A stretch of 64,000 nucleotides of DNA from Venturia oleaginea (lineage: Eukaryota > Ascomycota > Dothideomycetes > Venturiales > Venturiaceae): NCBI GenBank assembly GCA_013176395.1, contig JABMLP010000038.1:62001-126000 (forward strand). The letters are read 5' to 3'. The notes under the pieces were generated by a model. It saw nothing but the letters and a program-made list of their open reading frames with translations. It was not told where the DNA came from and made no database searches. Shown in pieces: positions 53,871 through 63,918 of this stretch (positions are counted from its first letter, which is position 1; each line of letters starts with the position of its first letter). The translations under genes and the position numbers were made by a program.

Positions 53871-56800
53871 TTATCCCCTCCCCCCCTCTCTTGTAGATCG
53901 ATGTGAGCGTAGTCTCTGAGGGCGTAGTATAGGTCCGTCGTTTTCAAGAACGTTGCCGTAGGCACTTTCAAAAGCGTCCAGAGCTGTAGTTTGTTGGAGT
54001 TCGCTAAGGGGTTCCCACGTAGGATCAACGTAGCCTACCCACTTAACTAAGACTTCTCGCGTTTGTTGTCGACCTCGCCGGCGCCATCTTGCGGCTAGAA
54101 TAGCCTCGATACCGTATTCCTCGTCTCCTTGTTCAGTTACTATAGGAGGCGGCTGTGTATTATCTTGTATTTGTGAAGGTAGGGGATCTGTGCCAGCTCT
54201 CCTAAGTAAAGACGTATGAAATCGGTTGTGGATTCCTCTGGGTGTATCAAGCTCGTAAGACATTGAGTTGATAACTCGTGTAACTGTATACTTCCCATGA
54301 ATCCAGTCTAGTTTCTTACAAGGACGTAGGGTTTTTACGTTCTTTAGGTTGAGCCAGACTTTGTCTCCCACTTTAAAAGAGTCAGCCGGAGCACGATCTC
54401 TATTAGAGTAGTATTCTTGCTGTTGCTGAGCTGATACCATTGACGTTTCTGCCCATTCTTGTGCGTCCTTCAATTTTGCTACAAGATCTTGTGCTTTTTC
54501 TTTTGGATTCTTAGGGGTTTCCTGGGGAGCTTCAACAGTTCCTATATGCTCAATGTTATAACCGTGGGTTAAGAAGAAAGGCGATAGGCCCGTAGCTTGG
54601 TTTGGTCTATTATCGAGGCATATTTGAGCAATAGGCAGGAGCTCGACCCAGTCGTTCTGACTAAATGTACAGAACTTACGTAGATAGGCTTCAACTTCTT
54701 GATTTCTTCTTTCCGTAGATCCATCAGTCTCAGGGTGATACGCTGTAGAGAGTCTTCTCTCTATCTTAAGAAGGTGACAAACTTCTTTCCAGAAAGCATT
54801 AACAAATTGCGTGTCCCTATCTGAGACTAGAGATCTAGGAAGCCAGTGTAATCTTACGTAGTTCTGCATAAATAGTTTTGCAAATCCTTCAGCTCCAAAC
54901 TGTTCTTTAGGCACTGGGAACAGGATAGTTCCTTTACCCAAGCGGTCAGTAATAACGCAGAGTCTTGTGCATCTTTGGCTCTCTGGTAATTCGACTATGA
55001 AGTCTACTGAAATATCTTGCCAGATACGGCTAGGGACAGGAAGAGGTTTAAGTAAACCTTTCTTTTTGTCTCGCCAGACTGAAGTTCTTCCGCAGACGTC
55101 ACAATTGCGTATAAACTGACGTATATCTTGAGCAAATCCCGGCCAGTAGAACTGTCTGGAGAGAATAGCAATAGTAGCTTCTCGTCCAGGATGCCCTGAT
55201 AGGACTGAATCGTGTATTTCTTGAATTACTCCTGTTAAGAGAGGCTCGTAGGAGGGCAACCAGATTCGGTCTCTATAGTAGAGCTGGTTATTTTCGACTT
55301 TACAATCTCCTATAGAAGTAGGAACCTTTAGCTTAGATGGGAACTGCCTATCTTGCTTTAGAACGCTTTGGAAAATACGTCTGTAGTCTAGATCTCCTTC
55401 GAGTGCAGTTTCCCATCTATCCCTTAGATCACCTGAGAGAAAGGGATTTTGTATAAAGGGGATAGGTTCTTTGTCTACTTCTTGAGCATTTTCTTGGGCA
55501 GCTTCTTCTCTTGCAGGAGTCTTATCCTCTAGAACGTTAATCCAAAGCTTTGGAGGTAATAACGTTCTAGTTCTTTCAACGATTCTTGGGTCTTGAATAT
55601 CCTTTGGGAGATCTTGATCCCTTCGAGTTAAGGCGTCTGGAACTACAGATTCAGAGCCTGGGCGATAGCCTAGTTTGAAGTTAAACTTAGCTAGTATCTG
55701 CGCCCATCTCATTTGCCTTTCATTTAGTTCCCTTTTTACCATAAACTTCTCAAGGTTCTTGTGATCTGTGAGGATAATGAATGGCTTACTTAGGCTTAGT
55801 AGCTCGCTAGTCCAATGGACTAGAGCTTTGACTATAGCCATAAGTTCTTTGTCGTGGATATCATAATTGCATTCGGCTGGCAAGTGCTTAGTAGAGAAGA
55901 AAGCACATGGTTTCCAGTTACCTAGCTCATCTTTTTGACTAAGTACTGCTCCGGAAGCCCAGCCTGAAGCATCAGGTTCTACTCGCGTAGGCTTATCTTC
56001 ATCAAGTGCAGACAGGACAGGTTCTTTGCAAAACTCTGCCTTAAGTTTTTGAAAAGATTCTTCTTGCTCCTTTCCCCATAAAAATGGAGTATTCTTCTTT
56101 GTAAGGCAAACCAGAGGCTCCCTTATTGTTGAGTTATCTTTTACAAAGTCACGGTAGAAGTTTGTAAAGCCTAGGAAGCCACGTACTCCTCGTAGAGTAG
56201 TAGGACGTTCCCATTCTTTAATTGCTTTGATCTTCTCCGGATCCATGTGTAGGCCCGTTTCAGTATCTATAACGAAGCCTAGATACTTGACTCGTTTGGT
56301 ATTAAACTCGCACTTCCGAATATCAAGGTATAACCCAGCGTTAAGGCAGCTTTGAAGTATCTTTTCAGTCTTTTCTTCATGGTCTTTAAGGTTCTTTGAA
56401 GAGTATATTACTATATCGTCTAGATAAGCTGAGCAGAACTCGTCTAGGTATCGTCGAAGGATATAGTTTATATACCGTTGAAAAGACGCAGGTGCACCGG
56501 TTAAGCCAAAGGGAGTAACTAGCCATTCAAATAGACCATATCTAGTTCGAAAGGCAGTTTTGAACTCATCTCCCGTTGCGATTCGAATCTTGTGGAAGGC
56601 AGCATTTACATCAAGCTTACTAAGATACTTAGCACGAGCTAAGGTTAGTAAAGTCTCTTTTACTAACGGTAGCGGGTACCTATCCTTTCGAGTAATTGCG
56701 TTTAAGGCTCGGTAGTCTACGCAAAAGCGTAAGCCCCCTCCTGGTTTCTTCACAAAGAGAACTGGAGACGCAGCAACTGATTTACTCTCTCGGATAAAGC

Positions 56801-57656
56801 CTTTATCTAGTAGCTCTGTAAGAGTCCTTCGCAAAACAAGGAGTTGTTCTCGACCCATACCATATAGAGGTCCCCAAGGAAGTGGTTTTCCTTCTTCTAT
56901 AGGTATTTCGTGATCAATCCCAGGGCGATGCGGTGGTAGTCTCTCGGCCCTTTTAGGATCAAAGACAGCAGCGTACTTATGAAACCTCTTAGGTAGCAAT
57001 TCCAGTATTTGCTCTGTTGTCAAAGGGACTTTCGGCTTCAAGGCAATATCAATATCTCGAAGAGTAACAGCAAATACTCTAGACGCGTCTTTGATTTTCT
57101 CAAGTGTAGAAGTGACAAGGCGGTGGAATCTTACGGGCGCTACTTGTTGTATATCAAGTTTGTCTTCAAATTTAGCATCGCGAATGCTAATCCCGTTTGC
57201 AAAGGTAAGAGTACCTTTAGATTCATTGATAACGGCTTTGGTGTCCTTGAGAAAAGGCCTGCCTAATAGAAGATCCTCAAATTGTCCCGGGACTATATAA
57301 GCAAAAGCGTTGCATATAAGTCCCCCTAAATCTAGGTTCAACTTCGCAATTTTTGTCACTTGGGTCTGTCCTTCTTCCTTAAGAACTCCACCTATAGTAC
57401 GCGGACTAATAGGGAGTACTTCAAGGTCCATCTGCGAAGCTTTCTCCTCGTTTATTGATGCGTAGCAGCTAGATCCATTATCAAGGAGAGTTTTAAGAGA
57501 GTATATATCGTTCACTATAGTATTTGTGTAGAAAAGGCGGGAGAGCATCTTGGGTCTGAACTGCTCCCATTCTTTTTCTATCCGAGAACGGTGTGAATCA
57601 GTGTCTTTGTTCGAATTCAAAATACTATTTACTCTCTCAATTGACTCCTTTGACAA
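53871..57656 (-). CDS. Gypsy-2 pol polyprotein (protease, RT, RNase H, integrase, chromodomain)
   Basis: 1261-aa uninterrupted frame. Domains in order: aspartic protease with LLDNGSSCYA (DNG instead of the usual DS/TG) near residue 58; RT with FCVDYRALN and YLDDIVIYS near residue 415; RNase H with EPDASGWASG and the DHKNLEKF region; integrase HHCC (HDSVLSGHPG..CDVCGR) and core (DISVDFIVELP, VSDRDTQFVNAFW, YHPETDGSTERRNQ); GPF-like region; and a C-terminal chromodomain (EVLVKWVGYVDPTWEPLSEL) expected to target insertion to marked chromatin. No stops. In minus orientation it lies ~90 nt after gag in the same frame, separated by TGA codons, so expression needs reinitiation or recoding. Confidence 0.9.
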   Translation of the reverse strand: MSKESIERVNSILNSNKDTDSHRSRIEKEWEQFRPKMLSRLFYTNTIVNDIYSLKTLLDNGSSCYASINEEKASQMDLEVLPISPRTIGGVLKEEGQTQVTKIAKLNLDLGGLICNAFAYIVPGQFEDLLLGRPFLKDTKAVINESKGTLTFANGISIRDAKFEDKLDIQQVAPVRFHRLVTSTLEKIKDASRVFAVTLRDIDIALKPKVPLTTEQILELLPKRFHKYAAVFDPKRAERLPPHRPGIDHEIPIEEGKPLPWGPLYGMGREQLLVLRRTLTELLDKGFIRESKSVAASPVLFVKKPGGGLRFCVDYRALNAITRKDRYPLPLVKETLLTLARAKYLSKLDVNAAFHKIRIATGDEFKTAFRTRYGLFEWLVTPFGLTGAPASFQRYINYILRRYLDEFCSAYLDDIVIYSSKNLKDHEEKTEKILQSCLNAGLYLDIRKCEFNTKRVKYLGFVIDTETGLHMDPEKIKAIKEWERPTTLRGVRGFLGFTNFYRDFVKDNSTIREPLVCLTKKNTPFLWGKEQEESFQKLKAEFCKEPVLSALDEDKPTRVEPDASGWASGAVLSQKDELGNWKPCAFFSTKHLPAECNYDIHDKELMAIVKALVHWTSELLSLSKPFIILTDHKNLEKFMVKRELNERQMRWAQILAKFNFKLGYRPGSESVVPDALTRRDQDLPKDIQDPRIVERTRTLLPPKLWINVLEDKTPAREEAAQENAQEVDKEPIPFIQNPFLSGDLRDRWETALEGDLDYRRIFQSVLKQDRQFPSKLKVPTSIGDCKVENNQLYYRDRIWLPSYEPLLTGVIQEIHDSVLSGHPGREATIAILSRQFYWPGFAQDIRQFIRNCDVCGRTSVWRDKKKGLLKPLPVPSRIWQDISVDFIVELPESQRCTRLCVITDRLGKGTILFPVPKEQFGAEGFAKLFMQNYVRLHWLPRSLVSDRDTQFVNAFWKEVCHLLKIERRLSTAYHPETDGSTERRNQEVEAYLRKFCTFSQNDWVELLPIAQICLDNRPNQATGLSPFFLTHGYNIEHIGTVEAPQETPKNPKEKAQDLVAKLKDAQEWAETSMVSAQQQQEYYSNRDRAPADSFKVGDKVWLNLKNVKTLRPCKKLDWIHGKYTVTRVINSMSYELDTPRGIHNRFHTSLLRRAGTDPLPSQIQDNTQPPPIVTEQGDEEYGIEAILAARWRRRGRQQTREVLVKWVGYVDPTWEPLSELQQTTALDAFESAYGNVLENDGPILRPQRLRSHRSTREGGRG

Positions 57657-57749
57657 TTTTGCTCTATCTACTCTACGCCTCCATCCACGACTTTGGATAG
57701 AGGCTACTCTTTTTCCGAGTAGTCCTCTTCTTCAACTTCTTCATTCTCC

Positions 57750-58724
57750 TCAGTGGTTCCTTTGGCCCTTTTTGAACCAAGTTGCGTGACTCTTTCTACC
57801 TGTATCCAACCAGCAGTCTTTCATTCTATGGCCGGCCTTCCCACAGCGTAAGCAGAGGTTATTTGCCTTCCTATATTCATAGGCTTTAGACGAAATTTTT
57901 AACTTGTTTACGCGTGTAGGCTCCCAGTCCATAGCGTTCAGATCTTTAAAAGACTTCTCTTTATCTCTGAATCGTAACTTATCTTCTGAGGAAGAGAGCA
58001 TCTTTGCTGTAGTGATTTGCATACTTGTATTCAAAAGATCGGACACAAACTGCTGGTAGGAGGTACTCTGAGATTGGCCTATTCTCTGGTTTCGCAGCTC
58101 TTGATTTATTGCTTTGTGTAGAAATGCAATTTTAACAGCGTCAGGCCAAGTCATTCCTCCAGCATTAGCAAGAGTGGTTTCAAAACGGGGAAGAAAAGAG
58201 AAGAAGGGTTCTTTCTCTTTTTGTTTGATTGTGGACAGGCTTACAGTAGCTCTTTGTTGTTGTACTGGATCGCCATAGAAGTTGTCCATATACTGTAACA
58301 ATTTCTGTCCCGTTTTATCTTCCTCTGGAGCTGTCTTTACGTAGGCCAGAGTAGCCTGAGCTGCGGAGCCTCGTAGAGAGGAGAAGATGTAGGCAAATTG
58401 GTTCCTACTATCCCCTATAGATTCTGCGTCTATCTCCAACTTCATCCTTGCTTGTTGAAACCACTGAGCCCATTCAGAACGCTTGCCATCAAATTCTTGG
58501 AGCTTAGGAAGTACAGCTTTCTTCCTATGTATTCTGTCTTTTTGTGAATTCTTAGTCTCTTGTCCTTCTACTACGTTCTCAGAGCGAGTAGTGTTAGGCA
58601 AGATTGTAAGAATACGCGTAATAGCATCGTTCTGAATGGCTAGTTGATGTTGTAATGCTGCCATAGCTTCTTGTAGGGCTTGGGGTTCTTGAGGAACTCT
58701 TTGTTCCTGATCTTCTCCTTCCAT
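57750..58724 (-). CDS. Gypsy-2 Gag
   Basis: 324-aa protein. It has an N-terminal coiled segment, a retrotransposon Gag domain (PKLQEFDGKRSEWAQWFQQARMKL..IFSSLRGSAAQATL..MDNFYGDP) and a CCHC knuckle (CLRCGKAGHRMKDC) near the C-terminus. It is open and intact. It forms the capsid that packages element RNA. Confidence 0.9.
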   Translation of the reverse strand: MEGEDQEQRVPQEPQALQEAMAALQHQLAIQNDAITRILTILPNTTRSENVVEGQETKNSQKDRIHRKKAVLPKLQEFDGKRSEWAQWFQQARMKLEIDAESIGDSRNQFAYIFSSLRGSAAQATLAYVKTAPEEDKTGQKLLQYMDNFYGDPVQQQRATVSLSTIKQKEKEPFFSFLPRFETTLANAGGMTWPDAVKIAFLHKAINQELRNQRIGQSQSTSYQQFVSDLLNTSMQITTAKMLSSSEDKLRFRDKEKSFKDLNAMDWEPTRVNKLKISSKAYEYRKANNLCLRCGKAGHRMKDCWLDTGRKSHATWFKKGQRNH

Positions 58725-59014
58725 ATTTTCACCTATGAGAGATAATAGAGAGCACTAATATACACACTCCTAGGCTCTACTCTAGAGATTTGCTAGGCAG
58801 TATAGAGTCAATGCCTATTAGTATAGGAAGGTGACTATAGAATCCCAGAAGGATTTTTTACACTATAGTCCGCTCTGCAATCCTTATTACTAAGGACAGA
58901 GCTCCCAGGGACTGTGAAGGCCAAGTGTATTAAATCTCTCTCCCTAGCTCTTTCTTTCCTCAGCTTATTACAGCTTCAACTCCTAAGACTACGCTGTCTT
59001 AGGATGACCTGCCC

Positions 59015-59340
59015 TTGCTTCTTGGAGATTCTAGCACGTTCTAGAAAATCTCAGTTTGAATTCTCTTGAATTCCCTTTTTGGATTGGCCCTTTCGGTTGG
59101 CCCTTGCTTCTTGGAGATTCTAGCACCTTCTAGAAAATCTCAGCTTGAATTCTCTTGAATTCCCTTTTTGTTTGGCCCTTGAGGTTGGCCCTTGAAGTTG
59201 GCCTTTGAGGTTGGCCCTTGCTTCTTGAGTTAGGACAAGTGTCCTCTTCTTGAAATTCCTTTCTGTTTGGCACTTGAGGTTGGCCCTCGCTTCTTGGATT
59301 AGGACAAGTGTCCTCTTCTTGAAATTCCTTTTTGGAGCTT
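59015..59340 (-). repeat. Gypsy-2 leader minisatellite
   Basis: Between gag and the 5' LTR, an ~88-bp unit ('cccttgcttcttggagattc'..) occurs twice and a ~67-bp unit ('taggacaagtgtcctcttct'..) twice. Between them are several 'ttggcccttgagg' 13-mers. The remaining leader (58725-59014) has no feature seen. Confidence 0.7.
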
Positions 59341-59388
59341 GCTCTCTGTGAGCCTTTCTTCCTTTGTAAGACTGAGGTACTTAGATAA

Positions 59389-59720
59389 TGTAAGAGTTCA
59401 ACCCTCAAAGGTGTTTCGCAAGTGAGGGAAGACAGCTTTTATTTCAAGTATCTAAGTACAGAGAAGAAAGTGTAAGTACAGGAAGGATAGCTAGTATATA
59501 TAATCCTCCTCTTACAATAGATCCTTCTAGAAAGTATCTTTAAATGGAAACGTGACAGCTTGCAAAATAGAACATGGCAGCTTGCGAAATAGAACATGAC
59601 AGCTTGCAAAATAGAACATGACAGCTTGCAAAATAGAACATGACAGCTTGCAGAATAACAAGAGAACAATTGGAAATCCAGTCATGGATAAGCTAGAGAG
59701 AAGGATTCCATCCCTTAACA
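59389..59720 (-). repeat. Gypsy-2 5' LTR
   Basis: 332 bp, identical to the 3' LTR except for one base. The same 22-bp repeat array is present. It is followed by the AGAGA TSD. Confidence 0.9.
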
Positions 59721-59924
59721 AGAGAAGCCTTACGTCAAGAGATTGAGGATACATTGTTGCTTGGTAAGGGTTGGGCAGATCTTGTTGGTAAGTACCGGAC
59801 CAGTTAGAATCACCCTCAGCATACTTCTACGAGATAGTATGATTATTAAGCCGTTTTACTAACAAAAAGCCTTATTTCATGACTATTTTGACGCCTTGGC
59901 GTGGAGATCTACTCATACCAATTC
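59721..59924 (+). pseudogene. Remainder of CACTA transposase exon 3 and intron (right arm)
   Basis: Continues the right-arm CACTA: EALRQEIEDTLLLGKGWADLVG, then the GTAAGT donor of the third intron. It matches the reverse complement of 36147-36350 and is cut by the Gypsy-3 LTR. Confidence 0.9.
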
Positions 59925-60104
59925 TGTGACGGCATGGCATGGTGGCCATCTTTGTCACATGACAACGTTTCGCAGCCACACTGTGGCGAGAGGAACATCA
60001 ACTCGCGCGCCCCGTACGTACTTACTCTCTATCTGATATTCTCTCATCACACTGAGTAAATGGAATCTTAGTTCATTCTGTCTGGTTCAATGCTCGCCGT
60101 GACA
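59925..60104 (+). repeat. Gypsy-3 5' LTR
   Basis: 180 bp, TGTGACGGCATGGCATGG..GCCGTGACA. The first ~65 bp match the sequence from 63932 with a few differences. Its termini match the solo LTR at 15563-15762. Confidence 0.9.
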
Positions 60105-60431
60105 TTATATCAGATCAACCCTCACGCTTAGAACAGCGACAAATAGTTCCAGATTGTTTACGACAATAAGCAGTCAAAACCGACCCCAACCTGACCAGAC
60201 ACCGACCAGTCTCGCGACCTTCTTTGAGCCGACCATTGCTCAACACACGATACCAACCTGACCAGAGACACCGACCAGTCTCACAACCTTTTTTCTTTGA
60301 GCCGACCATTGCTCAACGACCGAGCCGACTATTGCTCACTGATTCGAAGCCGACCATTGCTTCCGAAACGAGGCACCGATCCGTCTCACGACCGAAACGA
60401 CACAGTTACTCCCAAAAAAGTACGATTTGAG
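60105..60431 (+). repeat. Gypsy-3 leader with tandem repeats
   Basis: Directly after the LTR is 'ttatatcagatcaacc', the expected primer-binding position. Repeats of 'accgaccagtctc' and 'gagccgaccattgctcaac' at about 60190-60365 (two full ~62-bp units and partial ones) fill the leader up to the gag ATG. Confidence 0.65.
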
Positions 60432-61910
60432 ATGGCGCCTTTCCGCTACAGTGGCGAAACGCCTATAACCCAGCTCCGAGAGGCTATTGAGGCTGCAGAG
60501 ACTCCAGAGGACTTCGCCAAGTTGAACCTCCAGGCTCCAGAATACAATGCCGATAAGGCTACCCGCATCGCTCACAGCAGGAAGGAAGACACCGACGACC
60601 TGATACTTGTAGTACCCTGGGCGGACGCGACTACGGGTTGGCTAGCAAGCGAAGCAACGATTGCGGCTGCTGTTAATGACGACCAGTTGAAGCCACAGAT
60701 GGTTCAAGAAATTCTTCGATGGATACATAGCAGCAACATCAAACAACAGCAGCTAGAGATCTGCCTAGACCTGACGGATAGGTTAGCAGCGAAAGGAGGA
60801 GAACTCCTAAAGGCAAGAGATGCTACGATCGAAAGCAAGTCCGATGAGCTCCGCCTACAGACGGCTATGCTCAACAGTGCGGAGGAAGCACTCGCAAAAG
60901 AAAAGGAAGCTTGTGCGACGATATTCGACAAGTACGAAGCTCTCAATATCCAATACAATGCGACCCGACAGAGTTTGCGACAGAACCTCATATCGGGTGA
61001 CGACTTGTCCGGATTTGGTTCTCGATCGGAAGGCGGCTTTTCGAAGATCAAACTTCCACACCCTGACCTATTGACCGACAAATACACTCCTACGGAGTAC
61101 AAGCATTGGCGCAATGCAATGGAAAACAAGCTGAAGGCAGAGGGCTACGATGACGAGATGTCTGTTGCCTACTTTATCAATCTTGTAAAGGGACCTAATG
61201 CAAAAGACGCCCTACTACTCATCAATGCGGCCGACCGTACAATGGACAAGGTATGGAAGGTTACCACTGAGCGATTTGCAGACCCGTTTGAGAAGCAGAA
61301 CGCAAAGAAGGCGTACAAGTCGCTGACTATGAAGCCCTACACCGACTTCCTGAACTTCAAGAATCAATTCGAGACCCTTGCGATGCAGTGCAAGGTAGAC
61401 AAGGACTATTGGAAGGAGGATATCCACGAGAAGCTGTATACCCGCCTCAAGGAAGGTACAGCCGGAGAAGCCGGCGACCCAGATCTGACCTACGAGAAGC
61501 TGTGCTTTAAGGCCTCCAAACTTTCCCGAACCTATATCCAGACTCAAGAAGAGCGCAAGGCTCTCGACGCTGCAACTACGGCCAAGAAGAACAGAAATTC
61601 GAACGGCAACCGACAGAACTCCTCGAACAACACCGGTGCAGGTACGAGCACGCCTCAAGGACAGTCCAGCGGTGGTGGAAACAATGGATTAGGTGGAGGT
61701 CGACGGGAGCGAGACCCCGAAAAAGCACGCGCAGCATTCAATCGCTACAAGGACGTAGGATTAAACATTGATCAGGCGGTCCAATTGGCTCAGGAGCGCA
61801 AGTGTTTCAAGTGTAAGAAGGAGGGACATTACATGAAGGACTGCCCAGAGGCCTCCATCTCCGTAATGGATGGCGCTGGCGGGATTGAGTCAGAACACCC
61901 AAAAGCATAG
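60432..61910 (+). CDS. Gypsy-3 Gag
   Basis: 492 aa from ATG 60432 (MAPFRYSGETPITQLREAI), chosen because the upstream in-frame sequence is leader repeat. It has an N-terminal region, a coiled coil (residues ~110-185), the capsid domain (LPHPDLLTDKYTPTEYKHW..NAKDALLLIN..ERFADPFEKQNAKKAY..), a Gly/Asn/Ser-rich linker, and a CCHC knuckle (CFKCKKEGHYMKDC) near the C-terminus. The frame is intact. Confidence 0.9.
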   Translation: MAPFRYSGETPITQLREAIEAAETPEDFAKLNLQAPEYNADKATRIAHSRKEDTDDLILVVPWADATTGWLASEATIAAAVNDDQLKPQMVQEILRWIHSSNIKQQQLEICLDLTDRLAAKGGELLKARDATIESKSDELRLQTAMLNSAEEALAKEKEACATIFDKYEALNIQYNATRQSLRQNLISGDDLSGFGSRSEGGFSKIKLPHPDLLTDKYTPTEYKHWRNAMENKLKAEGYDDEMSVAYFINLVKGPNAKDALLLINAADRTMDKVWKVTTERFADPFEKQNAKKAYKSLTMKPYTDFLNFKNQFETLAMQCKVDKDYWKEDIHEKLYTRLKEGTAGEAGDPDLTYEKLCFKASKLSRTYIQTQEERKALDAATTAKKNRNSNGNRQNSSNNTGAGTSTPQGQSSGGGNNGLGGGRRERDPEKARAAFNRYKDVGLNIDQAVQLAQERKCFKCKKEGHYMKDCPEASISVMDGAGGIESEHPKA

Positions 61911-61927
61911 ACCTGGTAAAAGTCACC

Positions 61928-63094
61928 ATGCCAGGTCCTAGCAATCGAGATCTTTCTTTCCGATATCAGGTGCAAAACTTCAATGTCTCATCTCCTAAGT
62001 TGTTCGGCGGCAACGCTTTCACTTTCGATGTTATCCTCTACTTCAACGGCATGGGTGTCCGATCCCGAGCTCTTCTTGACACCGGAGCAAACGGTTATGC
62101 CTTCATTAACCGACGATGCGCACAGAAGCTGCAACACATACTCCCAAACGTGGATCGACGAGCCCTCGAGACACACGCTACGGCGACCGGTTACAAAGGA
62201 AATCAGGAGGAGGCAATATCGCATGCAACGCTGTTGCATATGGAAATCGACGGAAGGCAGGAGTACAACGTTCCTTTCCTGGAAGTAACATTAGGACACC
62301 ACGATGTAATTCTGGGAAGGACGTGGATGGCTCACAACAAGGTTCTACCGGGCCCCGCCATGCAGCGCATTATCTGGAAGGATGGCCGAAAGAGAGAGAC
62401 ACCGATACAGAAGGAAGTGATGGTGGAGGAGGATAGGAAAGTGACGGTTAATTCGGAGGCTATCCAGAACAATATCGACAAGAGAGAAAGGAGGATGAGA
62501 CAGGATGATCGTCGGAGAGCCGGCAACCAGGCTAAACGGTTTCGGGACAACGTACAGCTGCTCAAACGGCCGAAATCGACCCGACCTCAATCTAACGAAC
62601 TCGAGCCATCGATAGTAAGAAACGCGGAGTCAACGCCACTGGTACGCGAGAATGATACGATCGACACTTCAGAAGAAAACGTCTCTGTAGACTCGGAAAG
62701 CAACACTAATAGTGGTTGTTCAGACCTCTCCAATTTCGGTAACTACCAAGAAGAAAACCAGCCGGTCAGATATTACCAGACACTGAAATGGGAGCAAGCA
62801 AGGGGCTACCGCATCATGGATAAGCTATTAAAGGCAGCCAGTACAGATATCAACGCCTTGGATTCCAGACACGATAGCTCGAAGATTGCGGGTAAGAAGC
62901 TTGACCTCTGTATGATCAACTCTTCAGGTTTCCGCTTGAACTTAAAAGACAAAGAAGTCACCGCTGGATCCATATCCTTGTACGAAATCGAAAAGAGGAT
63001 GAGTGAGCTCAGGAAGGAACGAGGAATCGATTCCACTGAGGACCACCATGACCGGCTGAAAGTCGCCCTAGCAACACTGCAACAGAGAGGATGA
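61928..63094 (+). pseudogene. Gypsy-3 protease and pol linker, ending at internal deletion
   Basis: Frame distinct from gag. Aspartic protease: RALLDTGANGYAFI and the flap/second motif HDVILGRTWM. A long charged linker follows, to SISLYEIEKRMSELRKE, the segment normally just before RT in this group. The sequence then jumps to the integrase C-terminal part, so RT begins nowhere. Confidence 0.8.
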
Positions 63095-63801
63095 ATCGCC
63101 AAGAAGCACAGCAGTATGCGACACGAATGTATAACGCATGGAAGTTCGCAAAGGAACAACTATTCAAGGCCCAAGCCCGACAATCGACGCAGGCGAACAA
63201 GAAACGACGAGAGGAGGACTTCGACTTCAATGAGGAGACTGGCATTGGAGATTCAGTATACATTATAAAGAAGGCTTGGATTACTGATCGACCCTGCGAC
63301 AAGCTTGACAATCCTGTAGTAGGCCCATTCCCCATCATTGGAAGGAAGGGACACTCTTGGATTGTCAAGCTACCCGAGAGCTAAAAGGTTGGCAACGTGT
63401 TCCACTCAGACCGACTTCGAAAGGCATCCCTCGAAGGGCTACCAGGGCAGCAGAACGCCAACGATGAGAACGACAGCTATGAGATCCATGGCAACGTGGA
63501 ATGGGAAGTTGAACAAATACTCGGTAGCCGTATTCACCGTCGCAAACTTCAATACATGGTATCATGGAAAGGCTGGGACCCAGACAACACTTGGTACGAC
63601 GCGGAGAGTTTCAAGAACTCGCCAAAGCTGCTCCGTCTCTACCACGATGACAACCCAGATACGGACGGACCACCATTGAGGCTCGATGAATGGCAGGATG
63701 CATTTGATCGCGAGATTGAAGACCTGCCTCATGAGGATGACAATGCTGCAGTTACCAAAGGAAGGATAACGAAAATGCGGAGAAGGATGAACAAGCGCTA
63801 G
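63091..63801 (+). pseudogene. Gypsy-3 integrase C-terminus and chromodomain
   Basis: Starts RQEAQQYATRMYNAWKFAKEQL..QARQ..NKKRREEDF, followed by the GPF/Y module (NPVVGPFPIIGRKGHSWIVKLPES). A TAA at 63382-63384 replaces an expected aromatic residue. The same frame then continues NVFHSDRLRKA and a chromodomain (YMVSWKGWDPDNTWYDAESF). The catalytic core is missing. Confidence 0.85.
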
Positions 63802-63918
63802 CCGTGTTGGGAAGATGCATTTAACGGTTTTTGTATTGGGCTTGATGGCGCTCGGATGACAAATTCAGCACGCCAAGATGATACCTTATAGCCCTACTCG
63901 GTATACACTTGGCTCATT

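Larger units (their letters stand above)
53539..59720 (-). mobile_element. Gypsy-2: complete Ty3/gypsy chromovirus, very young
   Basis: Minus-strand LTR element with 332-bp LTRs (53539-53870 and 59389-59720) that differ by one base ('gagaagcattcc' versus 'gagaaggattcc'). The TSD is AGAGA (53534-53538, 59721-59725). The polypurine tract is next to the left LTR (plus strand 'ttatcccctcccccccctctc', within 53871-53892). Gag and pol are both open. Its insertion into exon 3 of the right-arm CACTA transposase, absent from the left arm, dates it after the palindrome. Confidence 0.95.
44938..59924. repeat. Right arm of the giant palindrome (interrupted by Gypsy-2)
   Basis: Reverse complement of 36147-44937, lying at 44938-53538 and 59721-59924; Gypsy-2 occupies 53539-59720 and Gypsy-3 cuts the arm at 59925. 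The centre is 'gtta-gcgcgg-taac' at 44931-44944, giving essentially no spacer. Positions x and about 89876-x pair. Confidence 0.95.

Noticed and set aside
36147..59924. Palindrome as a pure assembly artefact
   Set aside because: The two arms differ by two large insertions with a proper TSD for one, and by a homopolymer, which simple fold-back read artefacts would not give; still needs read support.
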